64,000 bases of DNA from Rhabditoides inermis (GCA_963966185.1 CAWZYM010000155.1:1-64000), one strand, 5' to 3'. Shown: positions 1 through 10,449, counted from the stretch's first letter. A program made the numbers and translations. The notes: generated by a model from the sequence alone, not told the origin.

Positions 1-145
1 TAATCACAGGAGCCGAATAAATCGGGCGAATAACTCGTTTAATCCGTCTTTTATCCGAGTCGCATATTTGGTAAGTCTTCAGATAACATTGCTAGCGTTT
101 CTACTGGCGCTCAGATCATTGCTGATTGCGCACAGAGAACCGCGT

Positions 146-217
146 GGGGGTATAGCTCAGTGGCAGAGCAATCGGCTGCAGTCCGATAGGTCCCCGGTTC
201 AAATCCGAGTGCCCCCT
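146..217 (+). tRNA. tRNA-Cys(GCA)
   Basis: Unit 1. Acceptor stem 5' strand GGGGGTA pairs with TGCCCCC; discriminator is T, as usual for Cys. Anticodon GCA is at 178-180 in loop CTGCAGT. TTTTT follows 4 bp downstream. The T stem CCCGG/CCGAG has one C-A mismatch, shared by every Cys copy in the array. Confidence 0.95.
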
Positions 218-323
218 AACTTTTTGCACTTTCCAGCGCCACTTTGCCTGATCAACTTTTCGTGTTTCCTGCAGGCGCGCCTTCGATCCAGTTCATTTCG
301 GATTTTCCGAGTCGCTGTGGCAT

Positions 324-395
324 GGCTGAGTGGTCTAGTGGTATGATTCTCGCTTAGGGTGCGAGAGGTCCCGGGTTCAATCCCCGGCTCAGCCC
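324..395 (+). tRNA. tRNA-Pro(AGG)
   Basis: Unit 1. Acceptor GGCTGAG/CTCAGCC and T stem CCGGG/CCCGG pair perfectly, discriminator C. Anticodon AGG at 356-358 lies between CTCGC and GCGAG. Terminator TTTT follows. Confidence 0.95.
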
Positions 396-482
396 TAATT
401 TTGCGCGTTTACACGCAAATTGTTTTCGTAGTTTTGCCGGCCAGTTGGAGTTGTCTATCGCGGCTGCAGCGGCTCGCTCGTG

Positions 483-555
483 GCTTCCGTAGCGCAGTAG
501 GCAGCGCGTCAGTCTCATAATCTGAAGGTCGTGAGTTCGATCCTCACCGGGAGCA
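483..555 (+). tRNA. tRNA-Met(CAT), elongator
   Basis: Unit 1. Acceptor GCTTCCG/CGGGAGC, discriminator A, anticodon CAT at 516-518. T loop is TTCGATC, so this is the elongator form. This gene is the LINE target in units 20 and 21, between its nucleotides 41 and 42. Terminator TTTT follows. Confidence 0.95.
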
Positions 556-665
556 ATTCTTTTGAACTCCTGTCTTTCTCTAATCCGGTCAAACTCTTTT
601 ATCATTTCTCGCCAGACGCGCAGTACACCGCACTCAACTTCAGAACACGAGAAGAAGGAGCGTGT

Positions 666-737
666 GGCCGGATGGTCTAGGGGTATGATTCTCGCTTCGG
701 GTGCGAGAGGTCCCGGGTTCGAATCCCGGTTCGGCCC
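666..737 (+). tRNA. tRNA-Pro(CGG)
   Basis: Unit 1. Acceptor GGCCGGA/TTCGGCC (one G-T), discriminator C, anticodon CGG at 698-700. The anticodon arm matches Pro(AGG) except for the first anticodon base. Terminator TTTT follows. Confidence 0.95.
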
Positions 738-843
738 AAACATTTTGCTCTCAAACATTTGAAAAAAATCAATCGGCTATCGTTTTATTCGCAGCTATAT
801 CAACGGCAATCAAAGCTATCGATGAACAGTAATAAAAAAGAAT

Positions 844-915
844 TAGCAGCGAGTGGTTTCGATCCACCGACCTCTGGGTTATGGGCCCAGCACGCTTCCA
901 CTGCGCCACGCTGCT
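844..915 (-). tRNA. tRNA-iMet(CAT), initiator
   Basis: Unit 1, minus strand. Acceptor AGCAGCG/CGCTGCT, discriminator A, and T loop ATCGAAA without TTC are marks of the eukaryotic initiator. Anticodon CAT is the complement of 881-883. This is a fully paired copy: stem CTGGG/CCCAG. A six-base T run follows on the minus strand. Confidence 0.95.
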
Positions 916-992
916 GACGTCTGGGAGTGTGCAAAACGCAGAGACAGCTGCGAAGGCGCGTAGATGAGCCGTAAACAAAAGTACAAAATGTC

Positions 993-1065
993 AGCCCGAT
1001 GCGGGGCTCGAACCCGCGACAACCAGATTAAGAGTCTGGTGCTCTACCGACTGAGCTAACCGGGC
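993..1065 (-). tRNA. tRNA-Lys(CTT)
   Basis: Unit 1, minus strand. Acceptor GCCCGGT/ATCGGGC (one G-T), anticodon CTT in loop CTCTTAA, T loop TTCGAGC. Position 73 reads T. T runs follow at 8-25 bp. Confidence 0.95.
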
Positions 1066-1212
1066 TCTGTGTGAGTGGCCATGATCGAGCGTGAGATAGT
1101 GGCATATTCTCGCCGCACAACGTACGATCAGAACGAGTTGGAAAAGCGATGCAAGTGCGCGTGTGTGTGCGAATCGAGCACACTTACCGATTTGTATCTC
1201 TGCTGCTGCCGT

Positions 1213-1285
1213 GGTCCTGTGGTGTAGTGGTTATCACGTCTGCTTCACACGCAGAAGGTCGCCGGTTCGATCCCGGCTAGGACCT
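1213..1285 (+). tRNA. tRNA-Val(CAC)
   Basis: Unit 1. Acceptor GGTCCTG/TAGGACC (G-T at pair 7), T stem GCCGG/CCGGC, anticodon CAC at 1246-1248. Position 73 is T and runs straight into the terminator T tract. Confidence 0.94.
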
Positions 1286-1569
1286 TTTTGAGACGTTTTA
1301 CCGAACGTATACATGTACGTTTGCATGTTTTTTTCCAGGACGCTACTCCCACACAGACGTTCCATTTGTGGTGCAGAGATGTGTGCGAAGCGACGAAAAT
1401 GAACGACACATGTGGAGCGAAACATAATCACAGGAGCCGAATAAATCGGGCGAATAACTCGTTTAATCCGTCTTTTATCCGAGTCGCATATTTGGTAAGT
1501 CTTCAGATAACATTGCTAGCGTTTCTACTGGCGCTCAGATCATTGCTGATTGCGCACAGAGAACCGCGT

Positions 1570-1641
1570 GGGGGTATAGCTCAGTGGCAGAGCAATCGGC
1601 TGCAGTCCGATAGGTCCCCGGTTCAAATCCGAGTGCCCCCT
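1570..1641 (+). tRNA. tRNA-Cys(GCA)
   Basis: Unit 2; consensus. Confidence 0.95.
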
Positions 1642-1747
1642 AACTTTTTGCACTTTCCAGCGCCACTTTGCCTGATCAACTTTTCGTGTTTCCTGCAGGC
1701 GCGCCTTCGATCCAGTTCATTTCGGATTTTCCGAGTCGCTGTGGCAT

Positions 1748-1819
1748 GGCTGAGTGGTCTAGTGGTATGATTCTCGCTTAGGGTGCGAGAGGTCCCGGGT
1801 TCAATCCCCGGCTCAGCCC
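1748..1819 (+). tRNA. tRNA-Pro(AGG)
   Basis: Unit 2; consensus. Confidence 0.95.
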
Positions 1820-1906
1820 TAATTTTGCGCGTTTACACGCAAATTGTTTTCGTAGTTTTGCCGGCCAGTTGGAGTTGTCTATCGCGGCTGCAGCGGCTCG
1901 CTCGTG

Positions 1907-1979
1907 GCTTCCGTAGCGCAGTAGGCAGCGCGTCAGTCTCATAATCTGAAGGTCGTGAGTTCGATCCTCACCGGGAGCA
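1907..1979 (+). tRNA. tRNA-Met(CAT), elongator
   Basis: Unit 2; consensus. Confidence 0.95.
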
Positions 1980-2089
1980 ATTCTTTTGAACTCCTGTCTT
2001 TCTCTAATCCGGTCAAACTCTTTTATCATTTCTCGCCAGACGCGCAGTACACCGCACTCAACTTCAGAACACGAGAAGAAGGAGCGTGT

Positions 2090-2161
2090 GGCCGGATGGT
2101 CTAGGGGTATGATTCTCGCTTCGGGTGCGAGAGGTCCCGGGTTCGAATCCCGGTTCGGCCC
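2090..2161 (+). tRNA. tRNA-Pro(CGG)
   Basis: Unit 2; consensus. Confidence 0.95.
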
Positions 2162-2267
2162 AAACATTTTGCTCTCAAACATTTGAAAAAAATCAATCGG
2201 CTATCGTTTTATTCGCAGCTATATCAACGGCAATCAAAGCTATCGATGAACAGTAATAAAAAAGAAT

Positions 2268-2338
2268 TAGCAGCGAGTGGTTTCGATCCACCGACCTTGG
2301 GTTATGGGCCCAGCACGCTTCCACTGCGCCACGCTGCT
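2268..2338 (-). tRNA. tRNA-iMet(CAT), deletion variant
   Basis: Unit 2; 71 nt. One base is missing between anticodon stem and T stem and pair 27-43 reads C-A, so this copy may be impaired. Confidence 0.75.
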
Positions 2339-2415
2339 GACGTCTGGGAGTGTGCAAAACGCAGAGACAGCTGCGAAGGCGCGTAGATGAGCCGTAAACA
2401 AAAGTACAAAATGTC

Positions 2416-2488
2416 AGCCCGATGCGGGGCTCGAACCCGCGACAACCAGATTAAGAGTCTGGTGCTCTACCGACTGAGCTAACCGGGC
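2416..2488 (-). tRNA. tRNA-Lys(CTT)
   Basis: Unit 2; consensus. Confidence 0.95.
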
Positions 2489-2635
2489 TCTGTGTGAGTG
2501 GCCATGATCGAGCGTGAGATAGTGGCATATTCTCGCCGCACAACGTACGATCAGAACGAGTTGGAAAAGCGATGCAAGTGCGCGTGTGTGTGCGAATCGA
2601 GCACATTTACCGATTTGTATCTCTGCTGCTGCCGT

Positions 2636-2708
2636 GGTCCTGTGGTGTAGTGGTTATCACGTCTGCTTCACACGCAGAAGGTCGCCGGTTCGATCCCGGC
2701 TAGGACCT
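2636..2708 (+). tRNA. tRNA-Val(CAC)
   Basis: Unit 2; consensus. Confidence 0.94.
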
Positions 2709-2992
2709 TTTTGAGACGTTTTACCGAACGTATACATGTACGTTTGCATGTTTTTTTCCAGGACGCTACTCCCACACAGACGTTCCATTTGTGGTGCAGA
2801 GATGTGTGCGAAGCGACGAAAATGAACGACACATGTGGAGCGAAACATAATCACAGGAGCCGAATAAATCGGGCGAATAACTCGTTTAATCCGTCTTTTA
2901 TCCGAGTCGCATATTTGGTAAGTCTTCAGATAACATTGCTAGCGTTTCTACTGGCGCTCAGATCATTGCTGATTGCGCACAGAGAACCGCGT

Positions 2993-3064
2993 GGGGGTAT
3001 AGCTCAGTGGCAGAGCAATCGGCTGCAGTCCGATAGGTCCCCGGTTCAAATCCGAGTGCCCCCT
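2993..3064 (+). tRNA. tRNA-Cys(GCA)
   Basis: Unit 3; consensus. Confidence 0.95.
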
Positions 3065-3170
3065 AACTTTTTGCACTTTCCAGCGCCACTTTGCCTGATC
3101 AACTTTTCGTGTTTCCTGCAGGCGCGCCTTCGATCCAGTTCATTTCGGATTTTCCGAGTCGCTGTGGCAT

Positions 3171-3242
3171 GGCTGAGTGGTCTAGTGGTATGATTCTCGC
3201 TTAGGGTGCGAGAGGTCCCGGGTTCAATCCCCGGCTCAGCCC
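3171..3242 (+). tRNA. tRNA-Pro(AGG)
   Basis: Unit 3; consensus. Confidence 0.95.
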
Positions 3243-3329
3243 TAATTTTGCGCGTTTACACGCAAATTGTTTTCGTAGTTTTGCCGGCCAGTTGGAGTTG
3301 TCTATCGCGGCTGCAGCGGCTCGCTCGTG

Positions 3330-3402
3330 GCTTCCGTAGCGCAGTAGGCAGCGCGTCAGTCTCATAATCTGAAGGTCGTGAGTTCGATCCTCACCGGGAG
3401 CA
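3330..3402 (+). tRNA. tRNA-Met(CAT), elongator
   Basis: Unit 3; consensus. Confidence 0.95.
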
Positions 3403-3512
3403 ATTCTTTTGAACTCCTGTCTTTCTCTAATCCGGTCAAACTCTTTTATCATTTCTCGCCAGACGCGCAGTACACCGCACTCAACTTCAGAACACGAGAA
3501 GAAGGAGCGTGT

Positions 3513-3584
3513 GGCCGGATGGTCTAGGGGTATGATTCTCGCTTCGGGTGCGAGAGGTCCCGGGTTCGAATCCCGGTTCGGCCC
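3513..3584 (+). tRNA. tRNA-Pro(CGG)
   Basis: Unit 3; consensus. Confidence 0.95.
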
Positions 3585-3690
3585 AAACATTTTGCTCTCA
3601 AACATTTGAAAAAAATCAATCGGCTATCGTTTTATTCGCAGCTATATCAACGGCAATCAAAGCTATCGATGAACAGTAATAAAAAAGAAT

Positions 3691-3762
3691 TAGCAGCGAG
3701 TGGTTTCGATCCACCGACCTTTGGGTTATGGGCCCAGCACGCTTCCACTGCGCCACGCTGCT
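3691..3762 (-). tRNA. tRNA-iMet(CAT), C27-A43 variant
   Basis: Unit 3; stem CTGGG/CCCAA, last pair mismatched. Confidence 0.85.
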
Positions 3763-3839
3763 GACGTCTGGGAGTGTGCAAAACGCAGAGACAGCTGCGA
3801 AGGCGCGTAGATGAGCCGTAAACAAAAGTACAAAATGTC

Positions 3840-3912
3840 AGCCCGATGCGGGGCTCGAACCCGCGACAACCAGATTAAGAGTCTGGTGCTCTACCGACTG
3901 AGCTAACCGGGC
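3840..3912 (-). tRNA. tRNA-Lys(CTT)
   Basis: Unit 3; consensus. Confidence 0.95.
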
Positions 3913-4059
3913 TCTGTGTGAGTGGCCATGATCGAGCGTGAGATAGTGGCATATTCTCGCCGCACAACGTACGATCAGAACGAGTTGGAAAAGCGATGCA
4001 AGTGCGCGTGTGTGTGCGAATCGAGCACATTTACCGATTTGTATCTCTGCTGCTGCCGT

Positions 4060-4132
4060 GGTCCTGTGGTGTAGTGGTTATCACGTCTGCTTCACACGCA
4101 GAAGGTCGCCGGTTCGATCCCGGCTAGGACCT
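4060..4132 (+). tRNA. tRNA-Val(CAC)
   Basis: Unit 3; consensus. Confidence 0.94.
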
Positions 4133-4416
4133 TTTTGAGACGTTTTACCGAACGTATACATGTACGTTTGCATGTTTTTTTCCAGGACGCTACTCCCACA
4201 CAGACGTTCCATTTGTGGTGCAGAGATGTGTGCGAAGCGACGAAAATGAACGACACATGTGGAGCGAAACATAATCACAGGAGCCGAATAAATCGGGCGA
4301 ATAACTCGTTTAATCCGTCTTTTATCCGAGTCGCATATTTGGTAAGTCTTCAGATAACATTGCTAGCGTTTCTACTGGCGCTCAGATCATTGCTGATTGC
4401 GCACAGAGAACCGCGT

Positions 4417-4488
4417 GGGGGTATAGCTCAGTGGCAGAGCAATCGGCTGCAGTCCGATAGGTCCCCGGTTCAAATCCGAGTGCCCCCT
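4417..4488 (+). tRNA. tRNA-Cys(GCA)
   Basis: Unit 4; consensus. Confidence 0.95.
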
Positions 4489-4594
4489 AACTTTTTGCAC
4501 TTTCCAGCGCCACTTTGCCTGATCAACTTTTCGTGTTTCCTGCAGGCGCGCCTTCGATCCAGTTCATTTCGGATTTTCCGAGTCGCTGTGGCAT

Positions 4595-4666
4595 GGCTGA
4601 GTGGTCTAGTGGTATGATTCTCGCTTAGGGTGCGAGAGGTCCCGGGTTCAATCCCCGGCTCAGCCC
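4595..4666 (+). tRNA. tRNA-Pro(AGG)
   Basis: Unit 4; consensus. Confidence 0.95.
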
Positions 4667-4753
4667 TAATTTTGCGCGTTTACACGCAAATTGTTTTCGT
4701 AGTTTTGCCGGCCAGTTGGAGTTGTCTATCGCGGCTGCAGCGGCTCGCTCGTG

Positions 4754-4826
4754 GCTTCCGTAGCGCAGTAGGCAGCGCGTCAGTCTCATAATCTGAAGGT
4801 CGTGAGTTCGATCCTCACCGGGAGCA
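4754..4826 (+). tRNA. tRNA-Met(CAT), elongator
   Basis: Unit 4; consensus. Confidence 0.95.
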
Positions 4827-4936
4827 ATTCTTTTGAACTCCTGTCTTTCTCTAATCCGGTCAAACTCTTTTATCATTTCTCGCCAGACGCGCAGTACACC
4901 GCACTCAACTTCAGAACACGAGAAGAAGGAGCGTGT

Positions 4937-5008
4937 GGCCGGATGGTCTAGGGGTATGATTCTCGCTTCGGGTGCGAGAGGTCCCGGGTTCGAATCCCGG
5001 TTCGGCCC
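4937..5008 (+). tRNA. tRNA-Pro(CGG)
   Basis: Unit 4; consensus. Confidence 0.95.
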
Positions 5009-5114
5009 AAACATTTTGCTCTCAAACATTTGAAAAAAATCAATCGGCTATCGTTTTATTCGCAGCTATATCAACGGCAATCAAAGCTATCGATGAACAG
5101 TAATAAAAAAGAAT

Positions 5115-5185
5115 TAGCAGCGAGTGGTTTCGATCCACCGACCTTGGGTTATGGGCCCAGCACGCTTCCACTGCGCCACGCTGCT
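5115..5185 (-). tRNA. tRNA-iMet(CAT), deletion variant
   Basis: Unit 4; same 1-bp deletion and C27-A43 mismatch as the unit 2 copy. Confidence 0.75.
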
Positions 5186-5262
5186 GACGTCTGGGAGTGT
5201 GCAAAACGCAGAGACAGCTGCGAAGGCGCGTAGATGAGCCGTAAACAAAAGTACAAAATGTC

Positions 5263-5335
5263 AGCCCGATGCGGGGCTCGAACCCGCGACAACCAGATTA
5301 AGAGTCTGGTGCTCTACCGACTGAGCTAACCGGGC
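5263..5335 (-). tRNA. tRNA-Lys(CTT)
   Basis: Unit 4; consensus. Confidence 0.95.
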
Positions 5336-5482
5336 TCTGTGTGAGTGGCCATGATCGAGCGTGAGATAGTGGCATATTCTCGCCGCACAACGTACGATCA
5401 GAACGAGTTGGAAAAGCGATGCAAGTGCGCGTGTGTGTGCGAATCGAGCACATTTACCGATTTGTATCTCTGCTGCTGCCGT

Positions 5483-5555
5483 GGTCCTGTGGTGTAGTGG
5501 TTATCACGTCTGCTTCACACGCAGAAGGTCGCCGGTTCGATCCCGGCTAGGACCT
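5483..5555 (+). tRNA. tRNA-Val(CAC)
   Basis: Unit 4; consensus. Confidence 0.94.
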
Positions 5556-5839
5556 TTTTGAGACGTTTTACCGAACGTATACATGTACGTTTGCATGTTT
5601 TTTTCCAGGACGCTACTCCCACACAGACGTTCCATTTGTGGTGCAGAGATGTGTGCGAAGCGACGAAAATGAACGACACATGTGGAGCGAAACATAATCA
5701 CAGGAGCCGAATAAATCGGGCGAATAACTCGTTTAATCCGTCTTTTATCCGAGTCGCATATTTGGTAAGTCTTCAGATAACATTGCTAGCGTTTCTACTG
5801 GCGCTCAGATCATTGCTGATTGCGCACAGAGAACCGCGT

Positions 5840-5911
5840 GGGGGTATAGCTCAGTGGCAGAGCAATCGGCTGCAGTCCGATAGGTCCCCGGTTCAAATCC
5901 GAGTGCCCCCT
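5840..5911 (+). tRNA. tRNA-Cys(GCA)
   Basis: Unit 5; consensus. Confidence 0.95.
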
Positions 5912-6017
5912 AACTTTTTGCACTTTCCAGCGCCACTTTGCCTGATCAACTTTTCGTGTTTCCTGCAGGCGCGCCTTCGATCCAGTTCATTTCGGATTTT
6001 CCGAGTCGCTGTGGCAT

Positions 6018-6089
6018 GGCTGAGTGGTCTAGTGGTATGATTCTCGCTTAGGGTGCGAGAGGTCCCGGGTTCAATCCCCGGCTCAGCCC
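6018..6089 (+). tRNA. tRNA-Pro(AGG)
   Basis: Unit 5; consensus. Confidence 0.95.
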
Positions 6090-6176
6090 TAATTTTGCGC
6101 GTTTACACGCAAATTGTTTTCGTAGTTTTGCCGGCCAGTTGGAGTTGTCTATCGCGGCTGCAGCGGCTCGCTCGTG

Positions 6177-6249
6177 GCTTCCGTAGCGCAGTAGGCAGCG
6201 CGTCAGTCTCATAATCTGAAGGTCGTGAGTTCGATCCTCACCGGGAGCA
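6177..6249 (+). tRNA. tRNA-Met(CAT), elongator
   Basis: Unit 5; consensus. Confidence 0.95.
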
Positions 6250-6359
6250 ATTCTTTTGAACTCCTGTCTTTCTCTAATCCGGTCAAACTCTTTTATCATT
6301 TCTCGCCAGACGCGCAGTACACCGCACTCAACTTCAGAACACGAGAAGAAGGAGCGTGT

Positions 6360-6431
6360 GGCCGGATGGTCTAGGGGTATGATTCTCGCTTCGGGTGCGA
6401 GAGGTCCCGGGTTCGAATCCCGGTTCGGCCC
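6360..6431 (+). tRNA. tRNA-Pro(CGG)
   Basis: Unit 5; consensus. Confidence 0.95.
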
Positions 6432-6537
6432 AAACATTTTGCTCTCAAACATTTGAAAAAAATCAATCGGCTATCGTTTTATTCGCAGCTATATCAACGG
6501 CAATCAAAGCTATCGATGAACAGTAATAAAAAAGAAT

Positions 6538-6609
6538 TAGCAGCGAGTGGTTTCGATCCACCGACCTTTGGGTTATGGGCCCAGCACGCTTCCACTGCGC
6601 CACGCTGCT
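6538..6609 (-). tRNA. tRNA-iMet(CAT), C27-A43 variant
   Basis: Unit 5; last anticodon-stem pair mismatched. Confidence 0.85.
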
Positions 6610-6686
6610 GACGTCTGGGAGTGTGCAAAACGCAGAGACAGCTGCGAAGGCGCGTAGATGAGCCGTAAACAAAAGTACAAAATGTC

Positions 6687-6759
6687 AGCCCGATGCGGGG
6701 CTCGAACCCGCGACAACCAGATTAAGAGTCTGGTGCTCTACCGACTGAGCTAACCGGGC
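6687..6759 (-). tRNA. tRNA-Lys(CTT)
   Basis: Unit 5; consensus. Confidence 0.95.
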
Positions 6760-6906
6760 TCTGTGTGAGTGGCCATGATCGAGCGTGAGATAGTGGCATA
6801 TTCTCGCCGCACAACGTACGATCAGAACGAGTTGGAAAAGCGATGCAAGTGCGCGTGTGTGTGCGAATCGAGCACATTTACCGATTTGTATCTCTGCTGC
6901 TGCCGT

Positions 6907-6979
6907 GGTCCTGTGGTGTAGTGGTTATCACGTCTGCTTCACACGCAGAAGGTCGCCGGTTCGATCCCGGCTAGGACCT
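6907..6979 (+). tRNA. tRNA-Val(CAC)
   Basis: Unit 5; consensus. Confidence 0.94.
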
Positions 6980-7263
6980 TTTTGAGACGTTTTACCGAAC
7001 GTATACATGTACGTTTGCATGTTTTTTTCCAGGACGCTACTCCCACACAGACGTTCCATTTGTGGTGCAGAGATGTGTGCGAAGCGACGAAAATGAACGA
7101 CACATGTGGAGCGAAACATAATCACAGGAGCCGAATAAATCGGGCGAATAACTCGTTTAATCCGTCTTTTATCCGAGTCGCATATTTGGTAAGTCTTCAG
7201 ATAACATTGCTAGCGTTTCTACTGGCGCTCAGATCATTGCTGATTGCGCACAGAGAACCGCGT

Positions 7264-7335
7264 GGGGGTATAGCTCAGTGGCAGAGCAATCGGCTGCAGT
7301 CCGATAGGTCCCCGGTTCAAATCCGAGTGCCCCCT
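7264..7335 (+). tRNA. tRNA-Cys(GCA)
   Basis: Unit 6; consensus. Confidence 0.95.
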
Positions 7336-7441
7336 AACTTTTTGCACTTTCCAGCGCCACTTTGCCTGATCAACTTTTCGTGTTTCCTGCAGGCGCGCCT
7401 TCGATCCAGTTCATTTCGGATTTTCCGAGTCGCTGTGGCAT

Positions 7442-7513
7442 GGCTGAGTGGTCTAGTGGTATGATTCTCGCTTAGGGTGCGAGAGGTCCCGGGTTCAATC
7501 CCCGGCTCAGCCC
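7442..7513 (+). tRNA. tRNA-Pro(AGG)
   Basis: Unit 6; consensus. Confidence 0.95.
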
Positions 7514-7600
7514 TAATTTTGCGCGTTTACACGCAAATTGTTTTCGTAGTTTTGCCGGCCAGTTGGAGTTGTCTATCGCGGCTGCAGCGGCTCGCTCGTG

Positions 7601-7673
7601 GCTTCCGTAGCGCAGTAGGCAGCGCGTCAGTCTCATAATCTGAAGGTCGTGAGTTCGATCCTCACCGGGAGCA
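7601..7673 (+). tRNA. tRNA-Met(CAT), elongator
   Basis: Unit 6; consensus. Confidence 0.95.
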
Positions 7674-7783
7674 ATTCTTTTGAACTCCTGTCTTTCTCTA
7701 ATCCGGTCAAACTCTTTTATCATTTCTCGCCAGACGCGCAGTACACCGCACTCAACTTCAGAACACGAGAAGAAGGAGCGTGT

Positions 7784-7855
7784 GGCCGGATGGTCTAGGG
7801 GTATGATTCTCGCTTCGGGTGCGAGAGGTCCCGGGTTCGAATCCCGGTTCGGCCC
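7784..7855 (+). tRNA. tRNA-Pro(CGG)
   Basis: Unit 6; consensus. Confidence 0.95.
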
Positions 7856-7961
7856 AAACATTTTGCTCTCAAACATTTGAAAAAAATCAATCGGCTATCG
7901 TTTTATTCGCAGCTATATCAACGGCAATCAAAGCTATCGATGAACAGTAATAAAAAAGAAT

Positions 7962-8033
7962 TAGCAGCGAGTGGTTTCGATCCACCGACCTTTGGGTTAT
8001 GGGCCCAGCACGCTTCCACTGCGCCACGCTGCT
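7962..8033 (-). tRNA. tRNA-iMet(CAT), C27-A43 variant
   Basis: Unit 6; last anticodon-stem pair mismatched. Confidence 0.85.
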
Positions 8034-8110
8034 GACGTCTGGGAGTGTGCAAAACGCAGAGACAGCTGCGAAGGCGCGTAGATGAGCCGTAAACAAAAGT
8101 ACAAAATGTC

Positions 8111-8183
8111 AGCCCGATGCGGGGCTCGAACCCGCGACAACCAGATTAAGAGTCTGGTGCTCTACCGACTGAGCTAACCGGGC
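8111..8183 (-). tRNA. tRNA-Lys(CTT)
   Basis: Unit 6; consensus. Confidence 0.95.
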
Positions 8184-8330
8184 TCTGTGTGAGTGGCCAT
8201 GATCGAGCGTGAGATAGTGGCATATTCTCGCCGCACAACGTACGATCAGAACGAGTTGGAAAAGCGATGCAAGTGCGCGTGTGTGTGCGAATCGAGCACA
8301 TTTACCGATTTGTATCTCTGCTGCTGCCGT

Positions 8331-8403
8331 GGTCCTGTGGTGTAGTGGTTATCACGTCTGCTTCACACGCAGAAGGTCGCCGGTTCGATCCCGGCTAGGA
8401 CCT
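8331..8403 (+). tRNA. tRNA-Val(CAC)
   Basis: Unit 6; consensus. Confidence 0.94.
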
Positions 8404-8687
8404 TTTTGAGACGTTTTACCGAACGTATACATGTACGTTTGCATGTTTTTTTCCAGGACGCTACTCCCACACAGACGTTCCATTTGTGGTGCAGAGATGT
8501 GTGCGAAGCGACGAAAATGAACGACACATGTGGAGCGAAACATAATCACAGGAGCCGAATAAATCGGGCGAATAACTCGTTTAATCCGTCTTTTATCCGA
8601 GTCGCATATTTGGTAAGTCTTCAGATAACATTGCTAGCGTTTCTACTGGCGCTCAGATCATTGCTGATTGCGCACAGAGAACCGCGT

Positions 8688-8759
8688 GGGGGTATAGCTC
8701 AGTGGCAGAGCAATCGGCTGCAGTCCGATAGGTCCCCGGTTCAAATCCGAGTGCCCCCT
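8688..8759 (+). tRNA. tRNA-Cys(GCA)
   Basis: Unit 7; consensus. Confidence 0.95.
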
Positions 8760-8865
8760 AACTTTTTGCACTTTCCAGCGCCACTTTGCCTGATCAACTT
8801 TTCGTGTTTCCTGCAGGCGCGCCTTCGATCCAGTTCATTTCGGATTTTCCGAGTCGCTGTGGCAT

Positions 8866-8937
8866 GGCTGAGTGGTCTAGTGGTATGATTCTCGCTTAGG
8901 GTGCGAGAGGTCCCGGGTTCAATCCCCGGCTCAGCCC
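8866..8937 (+). tRNA. tRNA-Pro(AGG)
   Basis: Unit 7; consensus. Confidence 0.95.
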
Positions 8938-9024
8938 TAATTTTGCGCGTTTACACGCAAATTGTTTTCGTAGTTTTGCCGGCCAGTTGGAGTTGTCTAT
9001 CGCGGCTGCAGCGGCTCGCTCGTG

Positions 9025-9097
9025 GCTTCCGTAGCGCAGTAGGCAGCGCGTCAGTCTCATAATCTGAAGGTCGTGAGTTCGATCCTCACCGGGAGCA
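9025..9097 (+). tRNA. tRNA-Met(CAT), elongator
   Basis: Unit 7; consensus. Confidence 0.95.
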
Positions 9098-9207
9098 ATT
9101 CTTTTGAACTCCTGTCTTTCTCTAATCCGGTCAAACTCTTTTATCATTTCTCGCCAGACGCGCAGTACACCGCACTCAACTTCAGAACACGAGAAGAAGG
9201 AGCGTGT

Positions 9208-9279
9208 GGCCGGATGGTCTAGGGGTATGATTCTCGCTTCGGGTGCGAGAGGTCCCGGGTTCGAATCCCGGTTCGGCCC
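9208..9279 (+). tRNA. tRNA-Pro(CGG)
   Basis: Unit 7; consensus. Confidence 0.95.
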
Positions 9280-9385
9280 AAACATTTTGCTCTCAAACAT
9301 TTGAAAAAAATCAATCGGCTATCGTTTTATTTGCAGCTATATCAACGGCAATCAAAGCTATCGATGAACAGTAATAAAAAAGAAT

Positions 9386-9457
9386 TAGCAGCGAGTGGTT
9401 TCGATCCACCGACCTCTGGGTTATGGGCCCAGCACGCTTCCACTGCGCCACGCTGCT
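9386..9457 (-). tRNA. tRNA-iMet(CAT), fully paired
   Basis: Unit 7; canonical anticodon stem as in unit 1. Confidence 0.95.
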
Positions 9458-9534
9458 GACGTCTGGGAGTGTGCAAAACGCAGAGACAGCTGCGAAGGCG
9501 CGTAGATGAGCCGTAAACAAAAGTACAAAATGTC

Positions 9535-9607
9535 AGCCCGATGCGGGGCTCGAACCCGCGACAACCAGATTAAGAGTCTGGTGCTCTACCGACTGAGCTA
9601 ACCGGGC
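9535..9607 (-). tRNA. tRNA-Lys(CTT)
   Basis: Unit 7; consensus. Confidence 0.95.
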
Positions 9608-9754
9608 TCTGTGTGAGTGGCCATGATCGAGCGTGAGATAGTGGCATATTCTCGCCGCACAACGTACGATCAGAACGAGTTGGAAAAGCGATGCAAGTGC
9701 GCGTGTGTGTGCGAATCGAGCACACTTACCGATTTGTATCTCTGCTGCTGCCGT

Positions 9755-9827
9755 GGTCCTGTGGTGTAGTGGTTATCACGTCTGCTTCACACGCAGAAGG
9801 TCGCCGGTTCGATCCCGGCTAGGACCT
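9755..9827 (+). tRNA. tRNA-Val(CAC)
   Basis: Unit 7; consensus. Confidence 0.94.
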
Positions 9828-10112
9828 TTTTGAGACGTTTTACCGAACGTATACATGTACGTTTGCATGTTTTTTTTCCAGGACGCTACTCCCACACAGA
9901 CGTTCCATTTGTGGTGCAGAGATGTGTGCGAAGCGACGAAAATGAACGACACATGTGGAGCGAAACATAATCACAGGAGCCGAATAAATCGGGCGAATAA
10001 CTCGTTTAATCCGTCTTTTATCCGAGTCGCATATTTGGTAAGTCTTCAGATAACATTGCTAGCGTTTCTACTGGCGCTCAGATCATTGCTGATTGCGCAC
10101 AGAGAACCGCGT

Positions 10113-10184
10113 GGGGGTATAGCTCAGTGGCAGAGCAATCGGCTGCAGTCCGATAGGTCCCCGGTTCAAATCCGAGTGCCCCCT
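10113..10184 (+). tRNA. tRNA-Cys(GCA)
   Basis: Unit 8; consensus. Confidence 0.95.
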
Positions 10185-10290
10185 AACTTTTTGCACTTTC
10201 CAGCGCCACTTTGCCTGATCAACTTTTCGTGTTTCCTGCAGGCGCGCCTTCGATCCAGTTCATTTCGGATTTTCCGAGTCGCTGTGGCAT

Positions 10291-10362
10291 GGCTGAGTGG
10301 TCTAGTGGTATGATTCTCGCTTAGGGTGCGAGAGGTCCCGGGTTCAATCCCCGGCTCAGCCC
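10291..10362 (+). tRNA. tRNA-Pro(AGG)
   Basis: Unit 8; consensus. Confidence 0.95.
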
Positions 10363-10449
10363 TAATTTTGCGCGTTTACACGCAAATTGTTTTCGTAGTT
10401 TTGCCGGCCAGTTGGAGTTGTCTATCGCGGCTGCAGCGGCTCGCTCGTG

